Below the pieces are notes generated by a model. It was not told the DNA's origin, searched no databases, and saw only the letters and a list, made by a program, of their open reading frames with translations. A program made the translations under genes and the position numbers. A DNA stretch of 64,000 nucleotides from Leptotrichia sp. oral taxon 847 (lineage in GTDB: Bacteria; Fusobacteriota; Fusobacteriia; Fusobacteriales; Leptotrichiaceae), in assembly GCF_001553645.1 (NCBI RefSeq), contig NZ_CP014231.1, positions 496,001-560,000 on the forward strand. Reading direction: 5' to 3'. Below, one piece after another: positions 17,646-27,274 of the stretch. Each line of letters starts with the position of its first letter. Position 1 is the stretch's first letter.

Positions 17646-19157
17646 TTAATTACTATATAATCTATTTATTCCATTAATATAAGCCTTTATACTTGCTTCA
17701 ACTACATCTGTACTTTGTCCTCTACCAATAAATCTGTTTCCATTTTTCTCGATAATCACAACTACTTGTGCCTGTGCATCCGTATCTCCTGTAATCGCTT
17801 CCAATTTATATTCTTCTAAAACAAAAGTGTCGCTCACTGCTAAGTTTACTGCATTGTAAGCTGCATCAACTGGCCCATCTCCCAGAGCTTCTTTAACCAA
17901 TTTTTCTCCATCCAAGTCGATTGTAACTGTAGCTTTTGGTTTTTTACCTTCCTGTCTTGAAATTTCAAAGTGAGTAAGTTTTATTCTTCCTTCAATTTTT
18001 GCCGCATCTCCAGCGACTAATGCGATAATATCTTCATCTAAAACATATTTTTTCTTGTCTGCCAATTTTTTAAACTGTGCAAATAATTCTTCCACTCTGT
18101 CACTTCCGACATGATTAAATCCTAGCGATTCTAATTTTTGTACAAAAGCGTGTTTTCCTGAATGTTTTCCAAGTACTAAGCTGTCTGGATTTCTTCCAAC
18201 AGATTCTGGACTCATAATTTCGTAAGTTTCAGGATTTGCTAAAACTCCGTGTTGATGAATTCCTGATTCGTGTGCAAAGGCATTTGCTCCAACGATTGCT
18301 TTATTTGGCTGTGTTGAAACTCCTGTCAAAAGGCTTACTAATTTACTTGTTGGGTAAATTTGCTTTGAATCAATGTTTGTGTAATATTCTTCAAACAAGT
18401 CTTTTCTCGTTTTCAAAATCATTGCAATCTCTTCAAGTGAAGTATTCCCAGCTCTTTCTCCCAGTCCATTAATTGTACACTCAATCTGAGTTGCTCCAGC
18501 TTGAATCGCCGCAACCGAATTTGCCACAGAAAGTCCTAAGTCATCATGGCAATGCACAGAAATATCCACATTTTCGATTCCTTTTACATTTTTTCTCAAA
18601 TAAGTTATAAGTTCAAACATTTCATTTGGAGTTCTGTAACCCACAGTATCAGGCACATTAAGTGTAGTCGCTCCAGCTTTTATAGCTGTTTCATACACTT
18701 CCACCAAAAATTCCTTTTCAGTTCTAGTCGCATCTTCCGAAGAAAATTCAACATCATCAACAAATGATTTTGCAAGTTCCACCATTTCTTTTACTCTTTC
18801 AAGAATTTGCTCTTTTGTCATTTTCAACTTAAATTCCCTGTGAATAGGCGAAGTCGCAATAAACGTATGAATTCTAGGCTTTGCCGCACCTTCTAAAGCT
18901 TTTCCCGCTGCCTCAATATCCTTTCTCACAGCTCTTGATAAACTACAAACTGTCGAATTCTTTACATTTTCCGAAATCATCTTAACCGCTTCAAAATCCC
19001 CAGGCGATGCCACAGCAAACCCAGCTTCAATTATATCCACTCCAAGACTCTCAAGCTGTTTTGCAATTCTCAATTTTTCCTGTGCGTTAAGATTAACTCT
19101 TGGTGTCTGTTCTCCATCTCTTAGTGTTGTATCAAATATTTTAATATGTTTTTTCAT
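17646..19157 (-). CDS. leuA: 2-isopropylmalate synthase
   Basis: LeuA condenses 2-oxoisovalerate with acetyl-CoA, the first step of leucine synthesis, and is feedback-inhibited by leucine through its C-terminal domain. The 503-residue protein has the metal/substrate motif KIFDTTLRDGEQTP near its start, HCHDDLGLSVANS, NGLGERAGNTSLEE, and the C-terminal LeuA regulatory domain (from about 390; GDGPVDAAYNAVNLA). The start chosen is the ATG at 19,157, preceded by AAGGAGAAGACA; a frame-open extension of ten codons upstream lacks a ribosome binding site. It follows the racemase gene. The DUF4865 gene is 26 bases downstream. Intact. Confidence 0.96.
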   Translation of the reverse strand: MKKHIKIFDTTLRDGEQTPRVNLNAQEKLRIAKQLESLGVDIIEAGFAVASPGDFEAVKMISENVKNSTVCSLSRAVRKDIEAAGKALEGAAKPRIHTFIATSPIHREFKLKMTKEQILERVKEMVELAKSFVDDVEFSSEDATRTEKEFLVEVYETAIKAGATTLNVPDTVGYRTPNEMFELITYLRKNVKGIENVDISVHCHDDLGLSVANSVAAIQAGATQIECTINGLGERAGNTSLEEIAMILKTRKDLFEEYYTNIDSKQIYPTSKLVSLLTGVSTQPNKAIVGANAFAHESGIHQHGVLANPETYEIMSPESVGRNPDSLVLGKHSGKHAFVQKLESLGFNHVGSDRVEELFAQFKKLADKKKYVLDEDIIALVAGDAAKIEGRIKLTHFEISRQEGKKPKATVTIDLDGEKLVKEALGDGPVDAAYNAVNLAVSDTFVLEEYKLEAITGDTDAQAQVVVIIEKNGNRFIGRGQSTDVVEASIKAYINGINRLYSN

Positions 19158-19194
19158 TGTCTTCTCCTTATAGATAATACTTTTCATTTTATTT

Positions 19195-19890
19195 TTATTT
19201 TATGGAATAAATCGCCGCCTCTTCTGCATGAATAACCGCTGTATCAAACAATGGAACATCAGTATCCTCATTTTTTATAAGAAGCCCTATTTCAGTACAT
19301 CCTAGTATTATACCCTCTGCCCCTTTACTTCTAAGTTTATCAACAATTTCTAAAAATTTCTTTTTTGAATTAGAATTGATAGTTCCAAGACAAAGTTCAT
19401 CATATATTACTTTATTTATGATTTCTATATCATTTTTATCAGGAATTATGACATTTATCTCTTTTTCAATAAGTTTCGATTTATAAAAATCCTGTTCCAT
19501 CGTATATTTTGTTCCAAGCAATGCTATATTTTTTAATCCTTTTTCTAATATCTTTTCTGCTGTCATTTCGGCGATATGCAATATTGGAATGGAGATTTTT
19601 TCTTTAATCTGGTTAATAACTTTGTGCATTGTATTTGTGCAAATAACTATAAAGTCTGCTCCTGCTTTTTCAAGATTATTAGCAGCCTCTCCCAAGATTT
19701 CTCCACTTTTTTCCCAGTTGCCGTTTGCCTGACATTCTTCTATTTCCTGGAAATCCACACTATACAATACACATTTAGCAGAATGAAGTCCTCCTAATTT
19801 TTCTTTAATAACTTCATTTATTATTTTATAATAAGTTACTGTGCTTTCCCAGCTCATTCCTCCTATTAGTCCTATTGTTTTCAATTTCAT
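19195..19890 (-). CDS. Aspartate/glutamate racemase family protein
   Basis: A 231-residue Asp/Glu/hydantoin racemase family protein: KTIGLIGGMSWESTVTYYKIIN at the N-terminus, first catalytic cysteine in VICTNTMHKV, second in ILGCTEIGLLI. These two cysteines act as the acid/base pair for cofactor-independent amino acid racemisation. The close match to the GGMSWEST subgroup (YgeA-type broad-specificity racemases) suggests D-amino acid production, but substrate is not readable. It lies between the methyltransferase and leuA in the branched-chain cluster, 28 bases from the former. Confidence 0.9.
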   Translation of the reverse strand: MKLKTIGLIGGMSWESTVTYYKIINEVIKEKLGGLHSAKCVLYSVDFQEIEECQANGNWEKSGEILGEAANNLEKAGADFIVICTNTMHKVINQIKEKISIPILHIAEMTAEKILEKGLKNIALLGTKYTMEQDFYKSKLIEKEINVIIPDKNDIEIINKVIYDELCLGTINSNSKKKFLEIVDKLRSKGAEGIILGCTEIGLLIKNEDTDVPLFDTAVIHAEEAAIYSIK

Positions 19891-19917
19891 CTTCCTCTCC
19901 TCTCAAAATAAAAATAA

Positions 19918-20667
19918 CTATTCCTTCACAGCCTCAAATCTCAATCTTACATAATCGGCTATAATTTGTCCATTTTCATTTTTTTCAAGTTCTTTTTCTA
20001 CTTTTTCAGCTATTTCATCAATCAATTTTTCGTGCATCTCTTTCGGAATATTCACAAAAGCAGGCGCAGAAAAGGTTTGCAGCCATCCTTTTATCCCAGT
20101 TGGAAGTAAAGTTGGACGAGAAAAACTTATCATTTTTTTCACTTTTAAGCCATATTTTTTTAATAATTCTGTTTCTTCTTTTTCTGTTGGAAAAAACCAG
20201 CATTTTACAGCTTTAAAATTATGTTTTTGGGTAACTTCAAACATTGCATTTTCTATTTTTTCCACATTTCCTTTACAGCCCATTTCGACCACAAAGCGTC
20301 CACCTTTTTTCAGTGCCTTTGACACACCTTCCAAAACTTTATTTGAATCTGTCATCCAATGAAGTGCCGCATTGGAAAAAATCGCATCAAATTCATTTTC
20401 AAAATTCATATTCTGTGCATCGCCTTGTATTGCGTGAACTCCTAATTTTCTAGTCGCTTCAACAAATTTCTGACTTCCATCTAGTCCCAAAACTTTGCAC
20501 CCATATTTTGAAATTTCCTTAGTCAATACACCATCTCCACAGCCTAAATCCAAAATATATTCATCCTTTTTCGGATTCAGCCATTCAATCAGTTCCTTCC
20601 CATAATCAGAAACAAACCGTGCATTTTTCTCATACTTTTCCTTTTCCCAATGCTGACTTACACTCAT
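19918..20667 (-). CDS. Class I SAM-dependent methyltransferase (trans-aconitate methyltransferase-like)
   Basis: A 249-residue protein with the class I methyltransferase motifs: YILDLGCGDGVLTKEISKYG (motif I), VLGLDGSQKFVE, AIQGDAQNMNF, and DAIFSNAALHWMTD (motif IV). The SNAALHW segment is typical of the Tam/UbiE-like group acting on small acids; the actual substrate is unknown. It starts with an ATG preceded by AAGAAGG and is likely in the same transcript as ilvBN upstream, though about 120 bases separate it from ilvN. Confidence 0.85.
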   Translation of the reverse strand: MSVSQHWEKEKYEKNARFVSDYGKELIEWLNPKKDEYILDLGCGDGVLTKEISKYGCKVLGLDGSQKFVEATRKLGVHAIQGDAQNMNFENEFDAIFSNAALHWMTDSNKVLEGVSKALKKGGRFVVEMGCKGNVEKIENAMFEVTQKHNFKAVKCWFFPTEKEETELLKKYGLKVKKMISFSRPTLLPTGIKGWLQTFSAPAFVNIPKEMHEKLIDEIAEKVEKELEKNENGQIIADYVRLRFEAVKE

Positions 20668-20787
20668 TTTTTGTACCTTCTTTCTGTACTATTCCTATTT
20701 TATTTTCAACAAGAATTTTTACTTTAGCAAAAAATTTCTATTTTCCTAATATTTAAGCTCAAAACTTATTTCAAAATTTCTAAAATT

Positions 20788-21276
20788 TTATAATTTTTCT
20801 CCACGGCTCATTGCTACAACTCCAGTTTTTGCGATTTCCAAAATTCCGTAATTGTGCATTATTTCCACAAATCCACGCAATTTTTTCACATCCCCTGTAA
20901 GTTCGATAACTAACGAAGTTGGCGACACATCTAGCACTTTTCCTCTGTAAATATCAGCAACTTGAACAATTTGTGCCCTAGTTTCTGGAGCAGATTTCAC
21001 TTTTATCAACATCAATTCTCTTCTTATGACATTTTCAACCGGGAATACTTTTACTTTTACAACATCCACAATTTTATAAACTTGCTTTTGAATCTGATTT
21101 AATGTCTTGTCATCTCCGTCAACTGTCAAAGTCAATCTGGCATAACCAGGCTTATTTGTAACTCCTGCCGTCATTTTTAAAACCGAATATCCCCTTCTGT
21201 TGAATAAAGACATTATTCTTGACACAATTCCATCGGTATTTTTCGCAATTATTAAAATTTCATGCTCTCTATTCAT
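20788..21276 (-). CDS. ilvN: Acetolactate synthase small (regulatory) subunit
   Basis: IlvN (IlvH-type) binds valine through an N-terminal ACT domain (REHEILIIAKNTDGIVSRIMSLFNRRGYSVLKM) and activates IlvB. The 162-residue length is normal, with the C-terminal ALS_ss_C domain (about 80-160). Its ATG overlaps the end of ilvB by eight bases, implying translational coupling and one-to-one production. Intact. Confidence 0.96.
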   Translation of the reverse strand: MNREHEILIIAKNTDGIVSRIMSLFNRRGYSVLKMTAGVTNKPGYARLTLTVDGDDKTLNQIQKQVYKIVDVVKVKVFPVENVIRRELMLIKVKSAPETRAQIVQVADIYRGKVLDVSPTSLVIELTGDVKKLRGFVEIMHNYGILEIAKTGVVAMSRGEKL

Positions 21277-22990
21277 TTTCTAACTCACCTTTCTTTCCGA
21301 TCATTTGACTTACAGTTTTTCCAGCTGGAATCATTGGAAATACGTTTTCTTCTTTTTCAACAACACATTCGATTAACACACCTTCATCAGATAATATCAA
21401 ATCTTTTAATTTTGCTCTCAAATCTTCTTTATTTGTCAATTTCACATTTTTAATTCCATAAGCATCCGCAATTTTTATAAAATCTGGATTTACTTCTAAA
21501 TTAACAAACGAGTATCTTCTATCCTTAAATAATTCTTGCCATTGTCTAACCATTCCCAAGTAAGAATTGTTTAAAATAACAACTTTTACTGGCAAGTTGT
21601 ACTGTTTAATCATCATTAATTCTTGCACTGTCATCTGAAAACCACCATCGCCAACAATTAACACAACTTTTTTATCAGGTGCTCCAATTTGCGCTCCAAT
21701 TGCTGCAGGAAGTCCGAATCCCATTGTACCAGCTCCTCCTGAAGTTACGATTGAATCAGGATTTTGGTAGGTAAAGTATTGAGCAGCCCACATTTGATGC
21801 TGACCAACATCGGTTACTATAATTGCGTCCCCTTTCAAAATATCGTCAATCGCTTGTAAAACTTCTTGCGGGAGCAATTTATCCTCTCCAACTTTTCTGT
21901 GCCCCAATGGATATTCTTTTTTCCACTCAATAACTTTTTCAACCCATTCTCTATGAGTTTGTGGCTCAACTGCCTGATTAATTTCAGATAACACTTGTTT
22001 TAAGTCCCCAACGATTGGCACATCAGCTCTTTTATTTTTATCAATTTCCGCTGGATCAATATCAATGTGAATTACTTTCGCATTTTCAATAAATTTATTA
22101 GGATTTCCAGCAATTCTGTCGTCGAATCTGACTCCGGCGGCAATTACTAAATCTGCTTCATCAGTCGCATAATTTGCAGGCACAGTTCCATGCATTCCAA
22201 GCATTCCAAGCGACAACTCATGTGAACCAGGAAACGCTCCCAATCCGAGCAATGTCATAGCCACAGGTGTCTGTGTCTTTTCGGCATATTCAAACAGTTC
22301 TTTCGACGCTTTCGATTTTAAAACTCCTGCTCCTGCAATTATTAATGGTTTTTTTGCTTCTTTTATCAATTTTATAGCTCTTTTTATTTGAACTGGATGC
22401 CCTTCATAAGTTGGTGAATATCCTTCCAGCTCAATTTTTTCCTCAAATAATCTTTCAAATTCAGCATATGGAATTTTGTGAACTTGAATGTCATTTGGAA
22501 TGTCAATAAGAACTGGTCCCGGTCTTCCTGTTGTTGCGATATAATAAGCTTCTTTTACAATTCTTGGTATTTCTTTTACATTCTGAACAAGATAATTACT
22601 CTTCGTAATCGGCATTGTAATCCCTACTGTATCAGTTTCCTGAAAAGCATCTCTTCCCAATAAATTTGATCTAACTTGTCCGGTTATCGCTATCATTGGC
22701 ACAGAATCCATATGTGCTGTCATTATCCCAGTTACTAAGTTCGTCGCACCAGGCCCTGAAGTTGCAAGACAAACTCCCACTTTTCCAGAAACTCTCGCAT
22801 AACCATCTGCCGCATGAGATAATCCTTGTTCATGTCTTGCAAAATAGTAATTTATTTTATCATAACTATATATTTCATCAAATATAGGAATTATCGCTCC
22901 TCCAGGATACCCAAAAATATCCGTTATTCCTAATCTGTGTAACGATTCCAATAACATTCTTCCACCGTTAATCATTTTAGTTTCACTCAT
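21269..22990 (-). CDS. ilvB: Acetolactate synthase large (catalytic) subunit
   Basis: IlvB is a ThDP-dependent enzyme that joins two pyruvates, or pyruvate and 2-oxobutyrate, in the first common step of valine/leucine and isoleucine synthesis. The 573-residue protein carries the catalytic glutamate region RHEQGLSHAADGYAR, the FAD/ThDP pyrimidine domain, and the ThDP-pyrophosphate motif GDGGFQMTVQEL...NN (about 445-475). It lies 32 bases downstream of ilvA and overlaps ilvN. The start ATG follows AAAGGTGG. Intact. Confidence 0.97.
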   Translation of the reverse strand: MSETKMINGGRMLLESLHRLGITDIFGYPGGAIIPIFDEIYSYDKINYYFARHEQGLSHAADGYARVSGKVGVCLATSGPGATNLVTGIMTAHMDSVPMIAITGQVRSNLLGRDAFQETDTVGITMPITKSNYLVQNVKEIPRIVKEAYYIATTGRPGPVLIDIPNDIQVHKIPYAEFERLFEEKIELEGYSPTYEGHPVQIKRAIKLIKEAKKPLIIAGAGVLKSKASKELFEYAEKTQTPVAMTLLGLGAFPGSHELSLGMLGMHGTVPANYATDEADLVIAAGVRFDDRIAGNPNKFIENAKVIHIDIDPAEIDKNKRADVPIVGDLKQVLSEINQAVEPQTHREWVEKVIEWKKEYPLGHRKVGEDKLLPQEVLQAIDDILKGDAIIVTDVGQHQMWAAQYFTYQNPDSIVTSGGAGTMGFGLPAAIGAQIGAPDKKVVLIVGDGGFQMTVQELMMIKQYNLPVKVVILNNSYLGMVRQWQELFKDRRYSFVNLEVNPDFIKIADAYGIKNVKLTNKEDLRAKLKDLILSDEGVLIECVVEKEENVFPMIPAGKTVSQMIGKKGELENE

Positions 22991-23022
22991 TTTTTAAACC
23001 ACCTTTTCTTAATTTTTTGTTT

Positions 23023-24246
23023 TTAATCATCTATTATCGCTTGAGAATTCAATCTTTTTATTCTATATCCTCTTTTCTTAAACTCTTCTGTTATTTTATT
23101 TATATGCTCTTCTCCATTAGTTTCAACCGTAACTTGTAATTCAACCTCGTGAAATCTGTCCAGATTTTTGAACTGATTATGTTCCAGTCTTATTACATTT
23201 GCATTTTGCTTTGACAGAATTTGCGACACAGCCACCAATTGCCCTGGTTTATCAGGCAAATCTACTGCAAATGTAAAAATTCTTCCTCTGGCTATCAGTC
23301 CTTTATTAATCATAGATGAAATAGTTAATACATCTATATTACCACCACTTATTATTGAAATTATTTTTTTGCCTTTGACATTTAATTTTTTTAATCCTGC
23401 CACCGACAAAATTCCTGAATTTTCTGCAACAATTTTATGTTTTTCAACCAAAATTAAAAACGCCGCCATCAACTCATAATCAGATACAGTAACTATGTCA
23501 TCTACATATTTTTCGATGTAATCAAATGTAATTTCACCAATTTTTTTCACAGCCGTTCCATCTGCAATTGTATTTGCTTCAGCCAATTCAACTACATGCT
23601 TATTTTTTCTAGCTTCTAGTGCGCTTGCTGCACCTTCTGGCTCAACACCAATTATTTTTATTAGTGGATTTTTCAATTTTGCAGCCGAAGCAATCCCTGA
23701 AATCAGTCCTCCACCACCAATTGGCACCAAAATTATATCCGCATCAGGCAACTCATCCAAAACTTCCAGAGCAATCGTCCCTTGCCCTTCAATCACATCT
23801 TCGTCATCAAATGGATGTACAAAAGTATACCCTTCTTTTTCCTGCAATCTTTTTGCATACTCGTAAGCCTCGTCATAAACTTCCCCAGTCAAAATCACAT
23901 CCGCACCGTATCTTTTAGTCGCCTCAACCTTAATAAGTGGCGTATGTTTAGGCATAACAATTACAGCCTTTATTCCCAATTTTTGAGCAGCTAATGCCAC
24001 TCCTTGCGCGTGATTTCCCGCCGATGCTGCAATTACCCCTCTTTTTTTCTCTTCTTCCGTCAATTTTGCAATTTTATTATAAGCACCTCTTATTTTGAAT
24101 GCTCCTGTTCTTTGCAAGTTTTCTGGTTTGATATAAACATCATTTCCAGTTTCATTGGAAAAAATGTTGCTATAAATTAATTTAGTTTTAGTAATCACAG
24201 TATTTAACCTTTCCCTTGCTTCCATAAAATCATATAGTTTATGCAA
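23023..24246 (-). CDS. ilvA: Threonine ammonia-lyase (biosynthetic-type with C-terminal ACT)
   Basis: IlvA deaminates threonine to 2-oxobutyrate, the entry to isoleucine. The PLP lysine lies in NLQRTGAFKIRGAYNKI, the phosphate-binding loop is PIGGGGLISG, and SAGNHAQGVALAA is the usual substrate loop. A single C-terminal ACT-like domain (about 330-407; FAVDLPDKPGQLVAVSQIL) fits the shorter TdcB/IlvA1-type enzyme. The best start is TTG at 24,246, spaced seven bases from AAGGTG; a GTG nine bases earlier lies too close to the same site. The gene follows the hydrolase by 13 bases. Its product imine/enamine is what a RidA protein would normally detoxify, and the local RidA gene is broken. Confidence 0.95.
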   Translation of the reverse strand: MHKLYDFMEARERLNTVITKTKLIYSNIFSNETGNDVYIKPENLQRTGAFKIRGAYNKIAKLTEEEKKRGVIAASAGNHAQGVALAAQKLGIKAVIVMPKHTPLIKVEATKRYGADVILTGEVYDEAYEYAKRLQEKEGYTFVHPFDDEDVIEGQGTIALEVLDELPDADIILVPIGGGGLISGIASAAKLKNPLIKIIGVEPEGAASALEARKNKHVVELAEANTIADGTAVKKIGEITFDYIEKYVDDIVTVSDYELMAAFLILVEKHKIVAENSGILSVAGLKKLNVKGKKIISIISGGNIDVLTISSMINKGLIARGRIFTFAVDLPDKPGQLVAVSQILSKQNANVIRLEHNQFKNLDRFHEVELQVTVETNGEEHINKITEEFKKRGYRIKRLNSQAIIDD

Positions 24247-24259
24247 TTTTTTCACCTTC

Positions 24260-25138
24260 TTAAAAATTTTTATTTTTTAATTTTTTATCTAAAAATTCTA
24301 TTATTATCTTTATAATTTCAGGCTGAAACCAATATTCATCGGAATGACCTGCTCCCTTTATCACGTATCTCGTTGACTCTATCCCTCTTTCAATCAATGC
24401 CTTATGAAGTTTTTCCGTTTGAACTGGAGGAACTAACGTGTCTTTATCTCCATGCATTAATAGAAATGGTGGAGTTTTGGATGAAATATGTGGTATAGGA
24501 TTTGTTATTTCTATATTGTTTCTTACGTCGTCTAACCAAAATTTTACTGATAAAAATGTTGCTCTATAACCTTCCTCAACATCATCAGGAATTTCAAAAT
24601 CCGCTTCTTCTCCAAATTCTGTTACGCCATAAATATCAATAACCGCCTTTATATCGCTATTTTCAGATAAATTTTCCCCTTTGTCAAAATCCCTAGTTCC
24701 ATTTGTCGCACCAGCCATTGCCACTAGATAACCTCCAGCCGATTCGCCCATTATAGCTATTCTTTCCTTATCTATGCCATACTCATCAGCATTTGCCTTC
24801 AAAAATCTTACTGCCGCCTTCACATCTTCCACGCTTTGTGAAAACACTCCATCAGGAATAGTTCTATATTCTATACTCGCAACCACATAACCCGCCTTTG
24901 CAATTTCCAATCTTTGCTGCAAATAGTTTTCCTTGTAGCTATGTGCAAATGAACCACCTGGAACAAATAGAACTGCTGGATATTTCTCAGCCTTATACGG
25001 TTTCAAAATATCCATTTCCAATTTAATTTTTTTCCCAAAATAGCTGACTGGCTGAGAATAAGTAATATTTACCATTGATTTTATCTTTTCCTGTGTCAGC
25101 TCAATATTTAAAATTTTACTTTCACAATCATTTTCCAT
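24260..25138 (-). CDS. Alpha/beta hydrolase (esterase/lipase-like)
   Basis: A protein of about 292 residues with an alpha/beta hydrolase fold. The oxyanion region is VLFVPGGSFAHS, the nucleophile elbow is MGESAGGYLV (Ser), the acid HGDKDTLVP (Asp) and the base GAGHSDEYW (His), all in the usual order. It resembles the BD-FAE/esterase (DUF-type xylan esterase) group acting on short acyl esters. The start at 25,138 has AAGGAGA nine bases upstream; a longer frame begins inside the ilvD stop. Sandwiched between ilvD and ilvA, it is cotranscribed with them but no role in the pathway is known. Confidence 0.85.
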   Translation of the reverse strand: MENDCESKILNIELTQEKIKSMVNITYSQPVSYFGKKIKLEMDILKPYKAEKYPAVLFVPGGSFAHSYKENYLQQRLEIAKAGYVVASIEYRTIPDGVFSQSVEDVKAAVRFLKANADEYGIDKERIAIMGESAGGYLVAMAGATNGTRDFDKGENLSENSDIKAVIDIYGVTEFGEEADFEIPDDVEEGYRATFLSVKFWLDDVRNNIEITNPIPHISSKTPPFLLMHGDKDTLVPPVQTEKLHKALIERGIESTRYVIKGAGHSDEYWFQPEIIKIIIEFLDKKLKNKNF

Positions 25139-25167
25139 TTCAACATTTCTCCTTCGTAAAACACACA

Positions 25168-26841
25168 TTAATCCAATATTTCAATAGCTCCTCTATCCGC
25201 AGAAGACACGTGCATAGCATATTTTTTTAAATATCCTTTAACTTGAAGTTTAAATGGTTCCAATTTAGCTTTTCTCGCTTCAATTTCTTCATCTGAAATT
25301 TTAATATTTATTGTTCTGTTTGGAATATCAATTTCAACAGTATCTCCATCTTGAATTATCGCAATATTTCCACCCGAAGCTGCTTCTGGCGAAACGTGTC
25401 CAATCGAAGCACCTCTTGTCGCTCCTGAAAATCTTCCATCAGTAATTAAAGCAACATCTTTATCCAATCCCATTCCAGCAATCATAGCTGTTGGCGATAA
25501 CATTTCTCTCATTCCAGGTCCACCTTTTGGTCCTTCATATCTGATAACCACAACATCTCCTGCTACAATTTTTCCACCTGTAATAGCTTCGACAGCTTCT
25601 TCTTCACTGTTAAATACTTTCGCTGGTCCTGTATGCTGTAGCATTTCTGGATCTACCGCTCCTTCTTTAACAACGCATCCATCTGGTGCCAAGTTTCCTT
25701 TTAATACAGCGATTCCTCCAGTCTTATACGCTGGTTTATCCCAAGGTTTTATTACATCTTCATCATTGATGAATGCATCTTTTGCCAATTCTCCTTGTGT
25801 TTGCAATGCTACAGTTTTTGCATCTCCATGTAATCTTTCATTTTCAAGTAATCTCTTCATAACTCCAGTAACTCCACCCGCTCTATACAAGTCTTCAATA
25901 AAGTATTCTCCAGATGGCGATAATTTACAAATTTGACGAGTTTTTTGCGCAATTTCATTAAAGTCACTTAAAGTCAAGTCAATTCCAGCTTCATGAGCAA
26001 TCGCAGGTAAATGCAGAGCTGTATTAGAAGATCCTCCAAGTGCCATATCCACTGCAACTGCATTTTCAAACGCTTCTCTTGTCAAAATATCGCTTGGTCT
26101 TAAATCTTTTTTTAAAACTTCCATAATTTGTATTCCTGCTTTTTTAGCAAGTCTTGCTCTTTCTGAAAATACTGCTGGAACAGTTCCGTTTCCAGGAAGT
26201 CCCATTCCAAGTGCTTCTGTCAAACAATTCATAGTATTTGCCGTATACATTCCAGAACATGATCCACAAGTAGGACAAGCCATTTCTTCGACTGAATTTA
26301 ACTCTCTTTTAGTAATTTGCCCAGTATTGTAAGCTCCAACCGCTTCAAATACATTACTAAGTCCAATTTTCTTACCTTTATAAACTCCCGCAAGCATTGC
26401 TCCTCCACTTACAAATATTGAAGGAATATTCAATCTTGCCGCCGCAATCAACATTCCAGGCACTACTTTATCACAGCTTGGCATAAATACAATCGCATCA
26501 AACGGAGTAGCCATAGTAACCGCCTCAATCGAATCTGCAATTATATTTCTTGTAACCAACGAATATTTCATCCCAATATGATTCATCGCAAGTCCATCAC
26601 AAATCCCAATAGTATTAAATTCCATCGGAACTCCTCCAGCCATTCTAATTCCATCTTTCACCGATTGCACCAAGTTTTTCAAATGAACATGTCCTGGTAT
26701 AATTTCATTAAATGAGTTTGCAATCCCAATTATTGGTTTTTCCATTTCTTCACTTATAAAGCCTAATCCTTTTAACAACGATCTATGTGGCGCTCTTGCT
26801 GCACCTTCTGTTAAATTGTTACTTCTTTTTTTCCCTTGCAT
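25168..26841 (-). CDS. ilvD: Dihydroxy-acid dehydratase
   Basis: IlvD dehydrates 2,3-dihydroxy-3-methylvalerate and -isovalerate to the 2-oxo acids. The 557-residue protein shows iron-sulfur cysteines in [11 protein letters not shown] and [18 protein letters not shown], and the C-terminal [19 protein letters not shown] substrate motif. It is the first enzyme gene of the ilv-leu cluster, with a leader region of about 215 bases upstream that holds a hairpin terminator and a small Leu/Ile/Val-rich reading frame. The ATG follows TAGGAGAG. Intact. Confidence 0.97.
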   Translation of the reverse strand: MQGKKRSNNLTEGAARAPHRSLLKGLGFISEEMEKPIIGIANSFNEIIPGHVHLKNLVQSVKDGIRMAGGVPMEFNTIGICDGLAMNHIGMKYSLVTRNIIADSIEAVTMATPFDAIVFMPSCDKVVPGMLIAAARLNIPSIFVSGGAMLAGVYKGKKIGLSNVFEAVGAYNTGQITKRELNSVEEMACPTCGSCSGMYTANTMNCLTEALGMGLPGNGTVPAVFSERARLAKKAGIQIMEVLKKDLRPSDILTREAFENAVAVDMALGGSSNTALHLPAIAHEAGIDLTLSDFNEIAQKTRQICKLSPSGEYFIEDLYRAGGVTGVMKRLLENERLHGDAKTVALQTQGELAKDAFINDEDVIKPWDKPAYKTGGIAVLKGNLAPDGCVVKEGAVDPEMLQHTGPAKVFNSEEEAVEAITGGKIVAGDVVVIRYEGPKGGPGMREMLSPTAMIAGMGLDKDVALITDGRFSGATRGASIGHVSPEAASGGNIAIIQDGDTVEIDIPNRTINIKISDEEIEARKAKLEPFKLQVKGYLKKYAMHVSSADRGAIEILD

Positions 26842-26957
26842 TGATTTTCACTCTCCTAGTTTTGTTTCTTTGTTTTGTTTCTTTTAAAATCATAGATTTT
26901 CCATTTTGTCTATTTTACCACATTTTTTATATTTTTTTTATCTTTTTTTAAACTAAA

Positions 26958-26983
26958 AAGGCAGCTCTAAAGAGAACTACCTT
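26958..26983 (-). terminator. Hairpin terminator between leader ORF and ilvD (attenuator candidate)
   Basis: On the minus strand an 11-bp stem (AAGGUAGUUCU / AGAGCUGCCUU, loop CUUU) is fully paired only when G-U pairs are allowed in that strand, and is followed by UUU-AGUUU. The plus strand has two C-A mismatches, so it acts on minus-strand RNA. It stands between the small ORF and ilvD and has no U-run longer than five. Confidence 0.65.
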
Positions 26984-27056
26984 AAAAGTCTAGTATTCAC
27001 AAACATTTACAAAATTTCAAATCTAAATAATTTCATTTCTGAATTGAATTAAATTA

Positions 27057-27206
27057 TTATTGTTTAATCCTATATCCCATTACAGAGTTTTTATGAAAAT
27101 TATTATAAGAAACTTTCAAGGCACAATATTCTACATTTTGTACAACTTTAATTTCAAAAATTTCTAAAACCAGTAATAATGATAAGACTAGAATCAATAA
27201 TAACAT
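27057..27206 (-). CDS. Small Leu/Ile/Val-rich ORF upstream of ilvD (leader-peptide or small membrane protein)
   Basis: A 49-codon ORF on the reverse strand starting MLLLILVLSLLLVLEIFEIK and ending SVMGYRIKQ. It has an excellent ribosome binding site (TTGGAGGAAAATT before ATG), and a promoter 70-100 bases upstream. Nine of the first 14 codons are Leu, with Ile and Val in the rest, and they include the otherwise rare CTA, CTG and GTC in this AT-rich DNA. That could be a branched-chain attenuation leader for ilvD, or a hydrophobic anchor of a tiny membrane protein. The codon cluster is at the N-terminus rather than near the stop as in classical leaders, which weakens the first reading. Confidence 0.55.
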   Translation of the reverse strand: MLLLILVLSLLLVLEIFEIKVVQNVEYCALKVSYNNFHKNSVMGYRIKQ

Positions 27207-27274
27207 AATTTTCCTCCAATTTATTAAATTTATTAAAATTTTAACAGAAACTATTTTATTTATTTCACACAGCT

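Noticed and set aside
26842-27060. T-box or other tRNA-sensing riboswitch before ilvD
   Set aside because: The conserved T-box sequence (AGGGTGG-type) and specifier-loop structure are absent; only the hairpin terminator is seen.
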